From Streptomyces geranii (GTDB lineage: Bacteria; Actinomycetota; Actinomycetes; Streptomycetales; Streptomycetaceae), in NCBI RefSeq assembly GCF_002954775.1, contig NZ_PJME01000010.1, forward strand, positions 166,223 to 230,222: a DNA stretch of 64,000 nucleotides, read 5' to 3'. Position 1 is the first letter of the stretch; each line of letters opens with the position of its first letter. Below are positions 51,242 to 60,080 of this stretch, in pieces. The notes under the pieces are model-generated. The model was given only the letters and a program-made list of their open reading frames with translations. It was not told where the DNA came from and made no database searches. A program made the translations under genes and the position numbers.

Positions 51242-53518
51242 TTGTCAAACAGGGGCGCAAACACGGAATCAACTCACGATGAATTGCGGGGCGAACAGGA
51301 ATTCGTCGACGGGCTCTATGCCCGCGTCGACGTCCTGCGCGGTGACACCGAGCACTCCGTCACGGACGCGCTCGCACAGGGCAGCACGCCCATGCAGGCC
51401 CGGCTCGAACGGGACGTGCTCGTCGCCGAGCGCTCGGGGCTGCTCGCCGCGCTGAACGCCGTCGACGGGTCGCTCTGTTTCGGACGCATCGACCTCACCT
51501 CCGGTGTCACCCACCACATCGGCCGCATCGGACTGCGCGCCGACGACACCGAGCGCACCCCGCTGCTCATCGACTGGCGGGCCGAGGTCGCCAGGCCCTT
51601 CTATCTCGCCACCGGGCACACCACGATGGGCCTGCGCCGGCGCCGCCACATCAGTACGGACGGGCGCCGCGTCACCGGCCTGCACGACGAGATCCTCGAC
51701 CTCGGCGACGAGACCCGCACCGGCTACGAGGACCCCTCGGGCGACGCCGTCCTCCTCGCCGCGCTCGACTCCGCCCGCACGGGCCGGATGAACGACATCG
51801 TGCAGACCATCCAGGCCGAGCAGGACGAGATCATCCGCGCCCCGCACCGGGGTGTGCTGGTCGTCGAGGGCGGCCCCGGCACCGGCAAGACCGCCGTCGC
51901 CCTCCACCGGGCCGCCTATCTGCTGTACGAGCACCGTGAACTCCTCGCCAAGCGGGCCGTGTTGATCGTCGGGCCCAACCCCGCCTTCCTCGGCTACATC
52001 GGCGAGGTGCTCCCCTCCCTGGGCGAGACCGGCGTGCTCCTCGCGACGGTCGGTGAGCTGTTCCCGGGAGTGAAAGCGACCCTCACCGACACGCCCCGCG
52101 CCGCCCTCGTCAAGGGTCGTGCCGAGATGGCCGACGTGCTCGCCGCCGTCGTACGGGACCGGCAGAGTCTGCCCGACCCCGTCATCGCCATCGAGCACGA
52201 CCGGGACATCCTCATGCTCGACGCCGGACTCGTGGGCGTGGCGCGGGAGCGGACCCGTGAGGCGAAGCTGCCGCACAACGTCGCGCGCGAGCATTTCGAG
52301 GGGCACATCCTCAACACGCTCACCGAGATGGTCGCCGAGCGCATCGGCACCGACCCGTATGACGGCAGCAACCTCCTCGACCCCAGCGACATCACCCAGA
52401 TCCGCGACGACCTCGCCGAGAACCGTGAAGTCTGGGCCGCCATCGACCAGTTGTGGCCGCGCGTCACCCCGCGACGGCTCGTCGCCGACTTCCTCGCCGC
52501 TCCCGAGGGGTACGTGTCGCAGGAGGACGCCGATGCCGTCCGGCGGCCCGTCACCCGGGCCTGGACGACCGCCGACGTACCGCTGCTCGACGAGGCCGCC
52601 GAACTGCTCGGCGAGGACGACCGGCTGTCCCGGGCCCGCGCGGAGCGCGAGCGCAGCAGCCAAGTCGCCTACGCGCAGGGCGTGTTGGACGTCTCCTACG
52701 CCTCCCGCACCTACGAGTTCGAGGACCTCGACGCGGAGGACTCCGAGGTGCTCTCCGCGCACGACATCATCGACGCCGAACGCTTCGCCGAGCGGCACGA
52801 GGAGGACGACCTGCGCAGCGCCGCCGAGCGCGCGGCGGCCGACCGGACCTGGGCGTTCGGGCACATCATCGTCGACGAGGCGCAGGAGTTGTCGCCGATG
52901 GCCTGGCGGCTGCTCATGCGGCGCAGCCCGACCCGTTCGATGACCCTGGTCGGCGACCCGGCCCAGACCGCCGAGCCGGGCGGGGTCGGCGCCTGGGCGG
53001 ACATCCTCGCGCCCTACGTCCAGGACCGCTGGGAGCACGCCAGGCTGGCCGTCAACTACCGCACCCCGGCCGAGATCATGGACCTCGCGGCAGCCGTCGT
53101 ACGCGCGGAACGCCCCGACTTCGAGCCGCCGGCCTCCGTGCGGTCCACCGGAGTACGACCGTGGGTGCGGGCCGTCGACGCCGATCTGGCCGGCGCCGTC
53201 GAGAAGGCCGTGGGCGAACTGGCGCCCGCCGAGGGGCGGTTGGCGGTGATCGCACCGCGTGAGCTGCACGGGGAGCTGGCCGCGCGGCTGGAAGGTGTCG
53301 AGGCGGGCGATGAGCCCGATCTCACGCACGGGGTCGTGCTGCTCGACCCTCGCCAGGCGAAGGGGCTGGAATTCGACTCCGTGCTGGTGGTGGAGCCGGG
53401 GGCGTTCGGCACGAGCGATCTGTATGTGGCGCTGACCCGGGCCACTCAGCGGGTGGGCGTGCTGTACCGGGAGGGCCGGTGGGAACTGCCCGTCGCGCTC
53501 TCGGGAGTCGGCCGCTGA
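51242..53518 (+). CDS. HelD/HelR-like RNA-polymerase-associated helicase (SF1)
   Basis: A 758-residue UvrD-like ATPase. The N-terminal arm is charged and helical (RGEQEFVDGLYARVDVLRGD). The split SF1 core has Walker A VVEGGPGTGKTAVALHRAAY (about 210), IIVDEAQELSPMAW (about 545), LVGDPAQTAEPGG, and GLEFDSVLVVEP with TRATQRVGVLY at the end. The layout matches HelD and the actinobacterial HelR, which remove stalled or rifamycin-bound RNA polymerase. The start is a TTG at 51242 after GGGAGCGG. I see no rifamycin-associated element upstream, so the inducer is unknown. Confidence 0.85.
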   Translation: MSNRGANTESTHDELRGEQEFVDGLYARVDVLRGDTEHSVTDALAQGSTPMQARLERDVLVAERSGLLAALNAVDGSLCFGRIDLTSGVTHHIGRIGLRADDTERTPLLIDWRAEVARPFYLATGHTTMGLRRRRHISTDGRRVTGLHDEILDLGDETRTGYEDPSGDAVLLAALDSARTGRMNDIVQTIQAEQDEIIRAPHRGVLVVEGGPGTGKTAVALHRAAYLLYEHRELLAKRAVLIVGPNPAFLGYIGEVLPSLGETGVLLATVGELFPGVKATLTDTPRAALVKGRAEMADVLAAVVRDRQSLPDPVIAIEHDRDILMLDAGLVGVARERTREAKLPHNVAREHFEGHILNTLTEMVAERIGTDPYDGSNLLDPSDITQIRDDLAENREVWAAIDQLWPRVTPRRLVADFLAAPEGYVSQEDADAVRRPVTRAWTTADVPLLDEAAELLGEDDRLSRARAERERSSQVAYAQGVLDVSYASRTYEFEDLDAEDSEVLSAHDIIDAERFAERHEEDDLRSAAERAAADRTWAFGHIIVDEAQELSPMAWRLLMRRSPTRSMTLVGDPAQTAEPGGVGAWADILAPYVQDRWEHARLAVNYRTPAEIMDLAAAVVRAERPDFEPPASVRSTGVRPWVRAVDADLAGAVEKAVGELAPAEGRLAVIAPRELHGELAARLEGVEAGDEPDLTHGVVLLDPRQAKGLEFDSVLVVEPGAFGTSDLYVALTRATQRVGVLYREGRWELPVALSGVGR

Positions 53519-53613
53519 CCCTGTGCACCAGGAGTGACCAAGGGTCACCAAGACGTAACAGTTTGCGCCATGGTCACTGCGCGTGCACAGCCGGTGCGGT
53601 AAGCGTGTGCGGT

Positions 53614-55032
53614 ATGGAAGCCCATCCCTTCGCGACCGCACCGGCCGACAGTCCCACCCTCGATTCGCTGCCCGTGGAACCGCTGCTGACGTCGGAGTTC
53701 GACGCCGACCCGGGCGGCGTGTACGCGCGACTGCGGCGCACCCACGGCCCCGTGGCGCCGGTGGGACTGATGGGCGTACCGGTGTGGCTGGTTCTCGACT
53801 ACCGCGAGGTGCTGGAGGTACTGCGCAACGAGAGCGTGTGGCGGCGGGACGTGCGGTACTGGCGGGCCCGCGCCCAGCGCCGACTGCCCCCGGACTGGCC
53901 GCTGCTGGCGGGCTACGAGGTGCGGCAGACCATGTTCATGGACGACGAGGAGCACCTCGCCGCCCGGCAGACCCACCACGCGGCGATGCGGCCCTTCCAG
54001 GACGGACACACCCCGCAGGGCTGGGAGTTGCGGGCGACGGTCGCCCGGTACGCCGACGAGCTGATCGGCATGCTGGCCGCCGAGTCGGGCACGGCCGGCT
54101 TCGCCGACCTCGGCGCGCAGTACACACGGCCCCTGCTGCTGATGGTCACGACCAAGCTGTTCGGCTGCCCGGTCGAACTGGGCGACGAACTGGTCATGGA
54201 CCTGTGGCGGATGCTCGACGGCGGCCCGGACGCGGGGCCCGCGACCGGACGGGCACTGGCCGCGATGACCCGGCTCGCCGCGCACCGGCGGGCCAGGCCC
54301 GGGGACGACCTCACGTCGTACATGCTGCTGGCCGACCCGGAGCTGTCCGACGAGCAGTTGGGGCGCGAGCTGTTCATGAACGCCGTGTACCTCAACGACA
54401 TCACCGGGAACATGGTGCTCAACACGCTCCTGGAAGTGCTGCGCGGCAACGCGACCGTGCGGCGCAGTCTGTCGGCCGGGCAGCTCGGGGAGACCGTGAA
54501 CCGGGCGGCGCTGGTGAACCCGCCGGTCGCCAACATGTGCTTCCGGTTCGCGGCGCGGGACGTGCGGTTGGGCGACTTCTGGATCAGGGGCGGAGACATC
54601 GTCTCCCCGTCGGCGGCTGCCGCGCACCGGGATCTGATCGCGATCGGGGCGTCCCACATGGTCGGTTCGACGGTCAGCACAAGGGCACATCTGGGGTGGG
54701 GCGCAGGGCCGCATCAATGCCCGAGCGCGGCAAGGGAGTTGGGCGGGATGATCGTCACGACGGCCGTGGGCCGCATCTTCGACCACCTCGCCAAGGCCGA
54801 ACTGACCCTGCCCGCCGACCAGTTGCCATGGCGGTCGGGACCGGTCGTGCGCGGGCTGCGGCTGCTGCCGGTCCGGTACGAGCTGACGGGCAGCGTGGGA
54901 AGGGGAGTCGGCGGCGGGCCGCGCTGGGAGACGGACGCGGCGGTGGGGGAGCCGGTGGTCTCCGGTGGGGACGGGCAGCAGGTGAAGGGGCTGCTGGGCG
55001 CGCTGCGGAGGATGATGTTCGGGACACGGTGA
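53614..55032 (+). CDS. Cytochrome P450 with degenerate ExxR and I-helix motifs
   Basis: A 472-residue P450. The heme-binding loop LGWGAGPHQCPSAARELG is intact, with the axial Cys. The K-helix region reads GETVNRAALVNPPV, so the Glu of ExxR is replaced by Thr and only Arg remains. The I-helix lacks the A/G-G-x-D/E-T-T pattern (AVYLNDITGN). Streptomycete families CYP156 and CYP157 are known to lose ExxR, so this may be related. The C-terminus extends about 50 residues beyond the usual end. The ATG at 53614 has a weak site. The gene is monocistronic, without ferredoxin nearby; the substrate is unknown. Confidence 0.85.
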   Translation: MEAHPFATAPADSPTLDSLPVEPLLTSEFDADPGGVYARLRRTHGPVAPVGLMGVPVWLVLDYREVLEVLRNESVWRRDVRYWRARAQRRLPPDWPLLAGYEVRQTMFMDDEEHLAARQTHHAAMRPFQDGHTPQGWELRATVARYADELIGMLAAESGTAGFADLGAQYTRPLLLMVTTKLFGCPVELGDELVMDLWRMLDGGPDAGPATGRALAAMTRLAAHRRARPGDDLTSYMLLADPELSDEQLGRELFMNAVYLNDITGNMVLNTLLEVLRGNATVRRSLSAGQLGETVNRAALVNPPVANMCFRFAARDVRLGDFWIRGGDIVSPSAAAAHRDLIAIGASHMVGSTVSTRAHLGWGAGPHQCPSAARELGGMIVTTAVGRIFDHLAKAELTLPADQLPWRSGPVVRGLRLLPVRYELTGSVGRGVGGGPRWETDAAVGEPVVSGGDGQQVKGLLGALRRMMFGTR

Positions 55033-55124
55033 AGCGGTGACACCCGTACTCGCGGGTGTGGGTATCGCGGACGTATCGGAAATCGGATACGCCGATGCAA
55101 CGGCCCTTCGCCTCCCATGGACGC

Positions 55125-55838
55125 ATGGACCACTCCAGCGCATCCCTCTCGGTACGCCCCCGCCGCACCCGCACGTTCGTCCTCGTCGTCCTCGTCGGCC
55201 TGGCCGTTCTGGCCGTTCTGGTCCTGACGGCCGGCGCGTACGCCGTACGCGCGCCGCTCATGATGTCCGCCCCGAGGTGCATGGCCGGACGGTGGCACGG
55301 CTGCTACGACACGTTCAACGGCGTGGTGCTCATGACGTTGGTCCTGCTGCCGCTCGCCGTGCTGGTGGCGTGGGGCCTGGCGCGGCTACGGCGAGCCCCC
55401 GCCGACGGGACATCGACATCGGCGTGGCGGCTGTCGCTGGCCGAGGTCGGCATGGTCCACGGGACGGTGCCGTTCCTGTGGCTGACCATGATGCCGGGCG
55501 CCGCGCCCGGCATCGCCCCCGCCCGGGTGAGCCTCGTACCGTTCCGGGACCTGGTCACCATGGGGACGCTCGGGATCGTCGGCAACCTGCTGGTCCTCGC
55601 GTCGCTCGGGTTCTTCGCCCCGATCCGGTTCGCAGCCCTGGCGTCCGGGCCCCGGATCCTGGCGCTCGGGGCGGGCTGCTCGGTCCTGATCGAGACCGCG
55701 CAGTACGTCCTGCGCCTGGACCGGGTGTCCTCCGTGGACGACGTACTGGTCAACACCACCGGCGCCGTACTGGCCGCGCTCGCGTCGCGCCGCTGGTGGC
55801 GCACCACGCATACGGCGGCGATATGGCGTACTGCCTAG
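55125..55838 (+). CDS. VanZ-family membrane protein
   Basis: A 237-residue protein with about five hydrophobic segments and the VanZ signature near the end: NLLVLASLGFFAPIRF, then CSVLIETAQYVLR and SVDDVLVNTTGAVLAAL. VanZ proteins are linked to teicoplanin resistance and cell-envelope stress, but most are uncharacterised. An in-frame ATG at 55095 is an alternative start. A dyad GTATC...GATAC lies just before it at about 55071-55091. The two-component genes follow in 9 bp, suggesting one operon. Confidence 0.85.
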   Translation: MDHSSASLSVRPRRTRTFVLVVLVGLAVLAVLVLTAGAYAVRAPLMMSAPRCMAGRWHGCYDTFNGVVLMTLVLLPLAVLVAWGLARLRRAPADGTSTSAWRLSLAEVGMVHGTVPFLWLTMMPGAAPGIAPARVSLVPFRDLVTMGTLGIVGNLLVLASLGFFAPIRFAALASGPRILALGAGCSVLIETAQYVLRLDRVSSVDDVLVNTTGAVLAALASRRWWRTTHTAAIWRTA

Positions 55839-55847
55839 GCTTCGGAC

Positions 55848-56537
55848 ATGCGCGTACTGATCGTGGAGGACGAGCCCTATCTGGCCGAAGCCGTCCGTGA
55901 CGGTCTGCGTCTGGAGGCGATCGCCGCAGACATCGCCGGCGACGGCCACACCGCCCTGGAACTGCTCGGCGTCAACTCCTACGATCTCGTCGTCCTCGAC
56001 CGTGACATCCCCGGCCCCTCCGGCGACGAGGTCGCCCGGCGGCTCGTCGCCTCCGGCAGCGGCATCCCGATCCTGATGCTCACCGCCGCCGACCGGATCG
56101 ACGACAAGGCCTCCGGGTTCCGGCTCGGCGCCGACGACTACCTCACCAAACCCTTCGAGCTGCGGGAACTGGTCCTGCGGCTCAGGGCACTTGACCGCAG
56201 ACGTGCCTACGCCCGGCCCCCGGTCCGCGAGATCGGGGGCCTGCGGCTCGACCCCTTCCGCCGGGAGGTCTTCCGCGACGGACGCCATGTCGCCCTCACC
56301 CGCAAGCAGTTCGCGGTCCTCGAAGTCCTGGTCGCCGCCGAGGGCGGGGTCGTCAGCGCCGAGGAACTGCTGGAACGGGCCTGGGACGAGAACGCCGACC
56401 CCTTCACCAACGCCGTCCGCATCACCGTCTCCGCCCTGCGCAAACGGCTCGGCGAGCCCTGGATCATCACCACGGTGCCCGGCGTCGGCTACCGCATCGA
56501 CACCACCCACTCCGGCGGCACGCATGAGAACCGATAG
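55848..56537 (+). CDS. OmpR-family response regulator
   Basis: A 229-residue regulator: receiver with VLIVEDEPYLAEAV, Asp51 in LVVLDRDIPG and Lys in YLTKPFELRE, and a winged-helix output domain (ALTRKQFAVLEVLVAAEGGV, RITVSALRKRLGEPWIITTV, GVGYRI). The ATG at 55848 closely follows the VanZ stop. It overlaps the kinase gene by 14 bp. Confidence 0.95.
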   Translation: MRVLIVEDEPYLAEAVRDGLRLEAIAADIAGDGHTALELLGVNSYDLVVLDRDIPGPSGDEVARRLVASGSGIPILMLTAADRIDDKASGFRLGADDYLTKPFELRELVLRLRALDRRRAYARPPVREIGGLRLDPFRREVFRDGRHVALTRKQFAVLEVLVAAEGGVVSAEELLERAWDENADPFTNAVRITVSALRKRLGEPWIITTVPGVGYRIDTTHSGGTHENR

Positions 56538-57627
56538 GCGCCCGGGGCGCAGCGCCCGGCTGAAGCTCACCCTCAGCTATGCCGGATTCCTCTTCGTCGC
56601 CGGAACCCTCCTGCTCGCCGTCATGTGGGTGTTCGTGCTGCGCTGGTTGCCGACCGACGACCCCAGAGCCCTCCAGGAGCGGTACGGCGCCGTGATCATC
56701 GTCGGACCCAACCGCTCCGACCTCCTGCGCGGCTTCGCCCCCGCCGCGGCCACGGCGCTGGCCTTCCTCCTCGTCTTCGGCCTCCTCGGCGGCTGGCTCC
56801 TCGCCGGCCGGATGCTCGCACCCCTCACCCGGATCACCGCCGCAGCCCGGACCGCCGGGCAGGGATCACTGTCCCACCGGGTCCGGATGCGGGGCCGCCG
56901 GGACGAGTTCCGCGAACTCTCCGACACCTTCGACTCGATGCTCGACCGACTGGAGTCCCAGGTCGCCGAGCAGCAGCGCTTCGCCGCGAACGCCTCCCAC
57001 GAACTCCGCACCCCGCTGGCGATCTCCCGCACACTCCTCGACGTCGCCCGCAAGGACCCCACCCGCGACCGGGACGAACTCATCGAACGTCTCTACGCCG
57101 TCAACGCGCGGGCGATCGACCTCACCGAGGCACTCCTGCTGCTCGGCCGCGGCGACTTCACCCACGAGCGCGTCGACCTCTCCCTCCTCGCCGAGGAAGC
57201 CGCCGAAACGCTGCTCCCCCTCGCCGAACAGCGCCGGATCACCCTCGACGTCACCGGCGGCGCGGCCGGGACCAGCGGCTCCGCGGAACTCCTGCTGCGG
57301 ATGGTGACGAACCTCGTCCAGAACGCCGTCGTCCACAACCTCCCCGACGGCGGCACGGTGACGGTCCACACCGAGGCGTACGGCGCCACGAGCGTGCTGC
57401 GGGTCGAGAACACCGGCCGCCCGCTCGCGCCGGACCTGGTCCCGACCCTCACGGAACCCTTCCGACGCGGCACGGACCGCGTACGCACCGACGAACACGC
57501 GGGCGCCGGCCTCGGCCTGGCCATCGTGCACAGCGTCGTCCGCGCCCACGACGGCACCCTCGACCTCGCCCCCCGGCCCACCGGCGGCCTCGTCGTCACG
57601 GTCCGGCTCCCCGGCCCGCCGCCCTAG
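56524..57627 (+). CDS. HisKA-type sensor histidine kinase
   Basis: A 367-residue kinase with two membrane segments (about 17-40 and 70-95) around a very short external loop (about 30 residues), then HAMP, His159 in ANASHELRTPLAISR, the N-box MVTNLVQNAVVH and GAGLGLAIVHSVVRAH. The tiny sensor loop suggests intramembrane sensing of envelope stress, consistent with the VanZ neighbour. The ATG at 56524 lies within the end of the regulator gene. Convergent with glgB, 19 bp apart. Confidence 0.93.
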   Translation: MRTDRRPGRSARLKLTLSYAGFLFVAGTLLLAVMWVFVLRWLPTDDPRALQERYGAVIIVGPNRSDLLRGFAPAAATALAFLLVFGLLGGWLLAGRMLAPLTRITAAARTAGQGSLSHRVRMRGRRDEFRELSDTFDSMLDRLESQVAEQQRFAANASHELRTPLAISRTLLDVARKDPTRDRDELIERLYAVNARAIDLTEALLLLGRGDFTHERVDLSLLAEEAAETLLPLAEQRRITLDVTGGAAGTSGSAELLLRMVTNLVQNAVVHNLPDGGTVTVHTEAYGATSVLRVENTGRPLAPDLVPTLTEPFRRGTDRVRTDEHAGAGLGLAIVHSVVRAHDGTLDLAPRPTGGLVVTVRLPGPPP

Positions 57628-57646
57628 CCGCCGGTCACCTTCACTG

Positions 57647-60025
57647 TCAGGCGGGCCGCAGCCACACCGTCGCCAGTGGCGGCAGTGTCACGTGGATGCT
57701 GGTCGCACGGCCGTGCCAGGGCTGGGGGTCCGGCTTCAGCGGGGACGGGTTGTGGATGTCCCCGCCGCCGTACCGGGACGCGTCCGTGTTCAGGGTCTCG
57801 TGCCAGGCCGGGACCGTGTCCGGGACGCCGACGCGGTAGTCGTGGCGGACGACCGGGGAGAAGTTGCTGAGGGAGATCAGCGGGGTGCCCTCCGCGTCGT
57901 AGCGGACGAAGGCGAAGACGTTGTCCTCCGCCGCGTCGCCGACCAGCCACTCGAAGCCCGAGGGTTCCGTGTCCTTCTGCCAGAGCGCGGGAGTGTCCTG
58001 GTACACCGTGTTCAGGTCGCGCACCAGGTCCCTTACGCCCCTGTGGTCCGCCTCCGCGCCGTACGCCGGGTCCAGCAGCCACCAGTCCGGGCCGTGCGCC
58101 TCCGACCACTCCGCGCCCTGCGCGAACTCCTGGCCCATGAACAGGAGTTGCTTGCCGGGGTGGGCCCACATGAAGGCCAGGTACGCCCGTTCGGTCGCCC
58201 GCTGCTGCCACCAGTCGCCGGGCATCTTCGACACCAACGACCGCTTGCCGTGCACGACTTCGTCGTGGGAGATGGGGAGTACGTAGTTCTCGCTGTACGC
58301 GTACACCATCGAGAACGTCATCTCGTGGTGGTGGTGCCTGCGGTGCACCGGGTCGTGCTGGACGTAGCCGAGCGAGTCGTGCATCCAGCCCATGTTCCAC
58401 TTCAGGCCGAAGCCCAGGCCGCCGAAGCCGCCAGGGCCGGTGTGGTGCGTGGCCCGGGTGACGCCGTCCCACGCCGTCGACTCCTCGGCGATCGTCACGA
58501 CGCCCGGCACCCGCCGGTACACGACCGCGTTCATCTCCTGGAGGAAGGCGACCGCGTCCAGGTTCTCCCGACCGCCGTGCTCGTTCGGCGTCCACTGGCC
58601 CGGCTCGCGCGAGTAGTCGAGGTACAGCATCGAGGCCACCGCGTCGACCCGCAGGCCGTCTATGTGGAACTCCTCGCACCAGTAAAGGGCGTTCGCCACC
58701 AGGAAGTTGCGCACCTCCCGCCGACCGTAGTCGAACTCCAGAGTGCCCCAGTCGGGGTGCGCGGCCCGCAGCGGATCCTCGTGCTCGTACAGCGTGCGCC
58801 CGTCGAACTCGGCCAACGCCCACTCGTCGCGCGGGAAGTGGGCGGGCACCCAGTCCATCAGTACGCCGACACCCGCCCGGTGCAGCGCGTCCACCAGGAA
58901 CTTGAAGTCGTCCGGGGTGCCGAGCCGGGCCGTCGGCGCGTAGAAACCGGTGACCTGGTAACCCCACGAGCCGCCGAAGGGATGCTCCGCCACCGGCATC
59001 AGCTCGACATGGGTGAAGCCCAGGTCCCTTACATACGCGGGGAGTTGCTCGGCCAGCTGACGATATGTCAGCCCCGGTCGCCAGGACGCCAGATGGATCT
59101 CGTAGATCGACATCGGGGCCTCGTGGGCCGGGGTCTCCGCCCGCCGGGCCAGCCACTCCTCGTCCTGCCACTCGTGGCGCGAACTGTGCACGATGGACGA
59201 TGTGTTGGGCGGCACCTCGGTCCGGCGGGCCATCGGGTCCGCGCGCAGGGTCTTCGAGCCGTCCGGGCGGGTGATCTCGAACTTGTACAGCTCGCTCTCG
59301 CCGACCCCCGGCACGAACAGCTCCCACACCCCGGTGCCGCCCAGCGACCGCATCGGATACGCCGTACCGTCCCAGAAGTTGAAGCCCCCGGTCACCCGCA
59401 CCCCGCGCGCGTTGGGCGCCCAGACGGTGAACCGGGTGCCGGTGACGCCCTGGTGGGTCATCGGCTCCGCGCCCAGCGCCTTCCACAGCTCCTCGTGCCG
59501 GCCCTCGCCGATCAGATGCAGGTCCAGCTCGCCCAGCGCGGGCAGCAGCCGGTACGCGTCCTCGGTCTCCTGCGTCTCACCGGCGTACGCGATGACGAGC
59601 CGGTACTCCGGTACGCCCCGCAGTGCCAGCGCGCCCGAGAAGAAGCCGTCCCCGTCGTCGTGCAGCTCGGTCCGCAGCTCCCCGGAGACCACGGTCACCG
59701 TCCGCGCGTACGGCCGCAGCACCCGGAAGGCGACCCCGCCCGGCAGCGGATGCGCGCCCAGGACGGAGTGCGGGTCGTGGTGCGTGCCGGCCAGCAGCCG
59801 TTCGCGGTCGGCGGCGTCCAGCGCGGGGGAGGGGAGAGGCACGGCTTCCTCGGTCTGCTGTTCCAACTTCTTCGCCGCCTTCTTCCCGGGGTCCTTCTTG
59901 GGGTTCTTCTCGGGGCTCTGCTGGGGGTCCTTCTTGGGGTCCGGCTCGGGGTTCTTCTTGGGGTTCTTCTGGCTCTTGGTGCTCTTGGGCTTCTTCGAGC
60001 CGGTGGACGGGGGGCGCGGGGTCAC
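57647..60025 (-). CDS. glgB: 1,4-alpha-glucan branching enzyme
   Basis: A 792-residue branching enzyme with an N-terminal CBM48-type region (GTHHDPHSVLGAHPLPGGVA) and the GH13 core: MDWVPAHF, GLRVDAVASMLYLDYSR with the nucleophile, IAEESTAWDGV with the acid/base Glu and PISHDEVVHGK. It adds alpha-1,6 branches to the linear glucan made by GlgE. Odd: residues 1-60 are Lys/Pro-rich imperfect repeats (KNPKKNPEPDPKKDPQQSPE) absent from the core fold. The GTG at 60025 has CCGGAGG. Last gene of the glgE-treS-pep2-glgB operon. Confidence 0.96.
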   Translation of the reverse strand: MTPRPPSTGSKKPKSTKSQKNPKKNPEPDPKKDPQQSPEKNPKKDPGKKAAKKLEQQTEEAVPLPSPALDAADRERLLAGTHHDPHSVLGAHPLPGGVAFRVLRPYARTVTVVSGELRTELHDDGDGFFSGALALRGVPEYRLVIAYAGETQETEDAYRLLPALGELDLHLIGEGRHEELWKALGAEPMTHQGVTGTRFTVWAPNARGVRVTGGFNFWDGTAYPMRSLGGTGVWELFVPGVGESELYKFEITRPDGSKTLRADPMARRTEVPPNTSSIVHSSRHEWQDEEWLARRAETPAHEAPMSIYEIHLASWRPGLTYRQLAEQLPAYVRDLGFTHVELMPVAEHPFGGSWGYQVTGFYAPTARLGTPDDFKFLVDALHRAGVGVLMDWVPAHFPRDEWALAEFDGRTLYEHEDPLRAAHPDWGTLEFDYGRREVRNFLVANALYWCEEFHIDGLRVDAVASMLYLDYSREPGQWTPNEHGGRENLDAVAFLQEMNAVVYRRVPGVVTIAEESTAWDGVTRATHHTGPGGFGGLGFGLKWNMGWMHDSLGYVQHDPVHRRHHHHEMTFSMVYAYSENYVLPISHDEVVHGKRSLVSKMPGDWWQQRATERAYLAFMWAHPGKQLLFMGQEFAQGAEWSEAHGPDWWLLDPAYGAEADHRGVRDLVRDLNTVYQDTPALWQKDTEPSGFEWLVGDAAEDNVFAFVRYDAEGTPLISLSNFSPVVRHDYRVGVPDTVPAWHETLNTDASRYGGGDIHNPSPLKPDPQPWHGRATSIHVTLPPLATVWLRPA
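59868..60003. repeat. Imperfect repeat coding the Lys/Pro-rich glgB N-terminus
   Basis: Repeated units close to GGGGTTCTTCTTG and GGGGTCCTTCTTG (plus-strand view) code K-N-P-K and K-D-P-K motifs on the minus strand. Likely length-variable between strains. Confidence 0.6.
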
Positions 60026-60080
60026 GGGCTGGGGCCTCCGGGGGTGAGGTGGCGTACGGGTGGCGGGGTGACGCGGGAGG

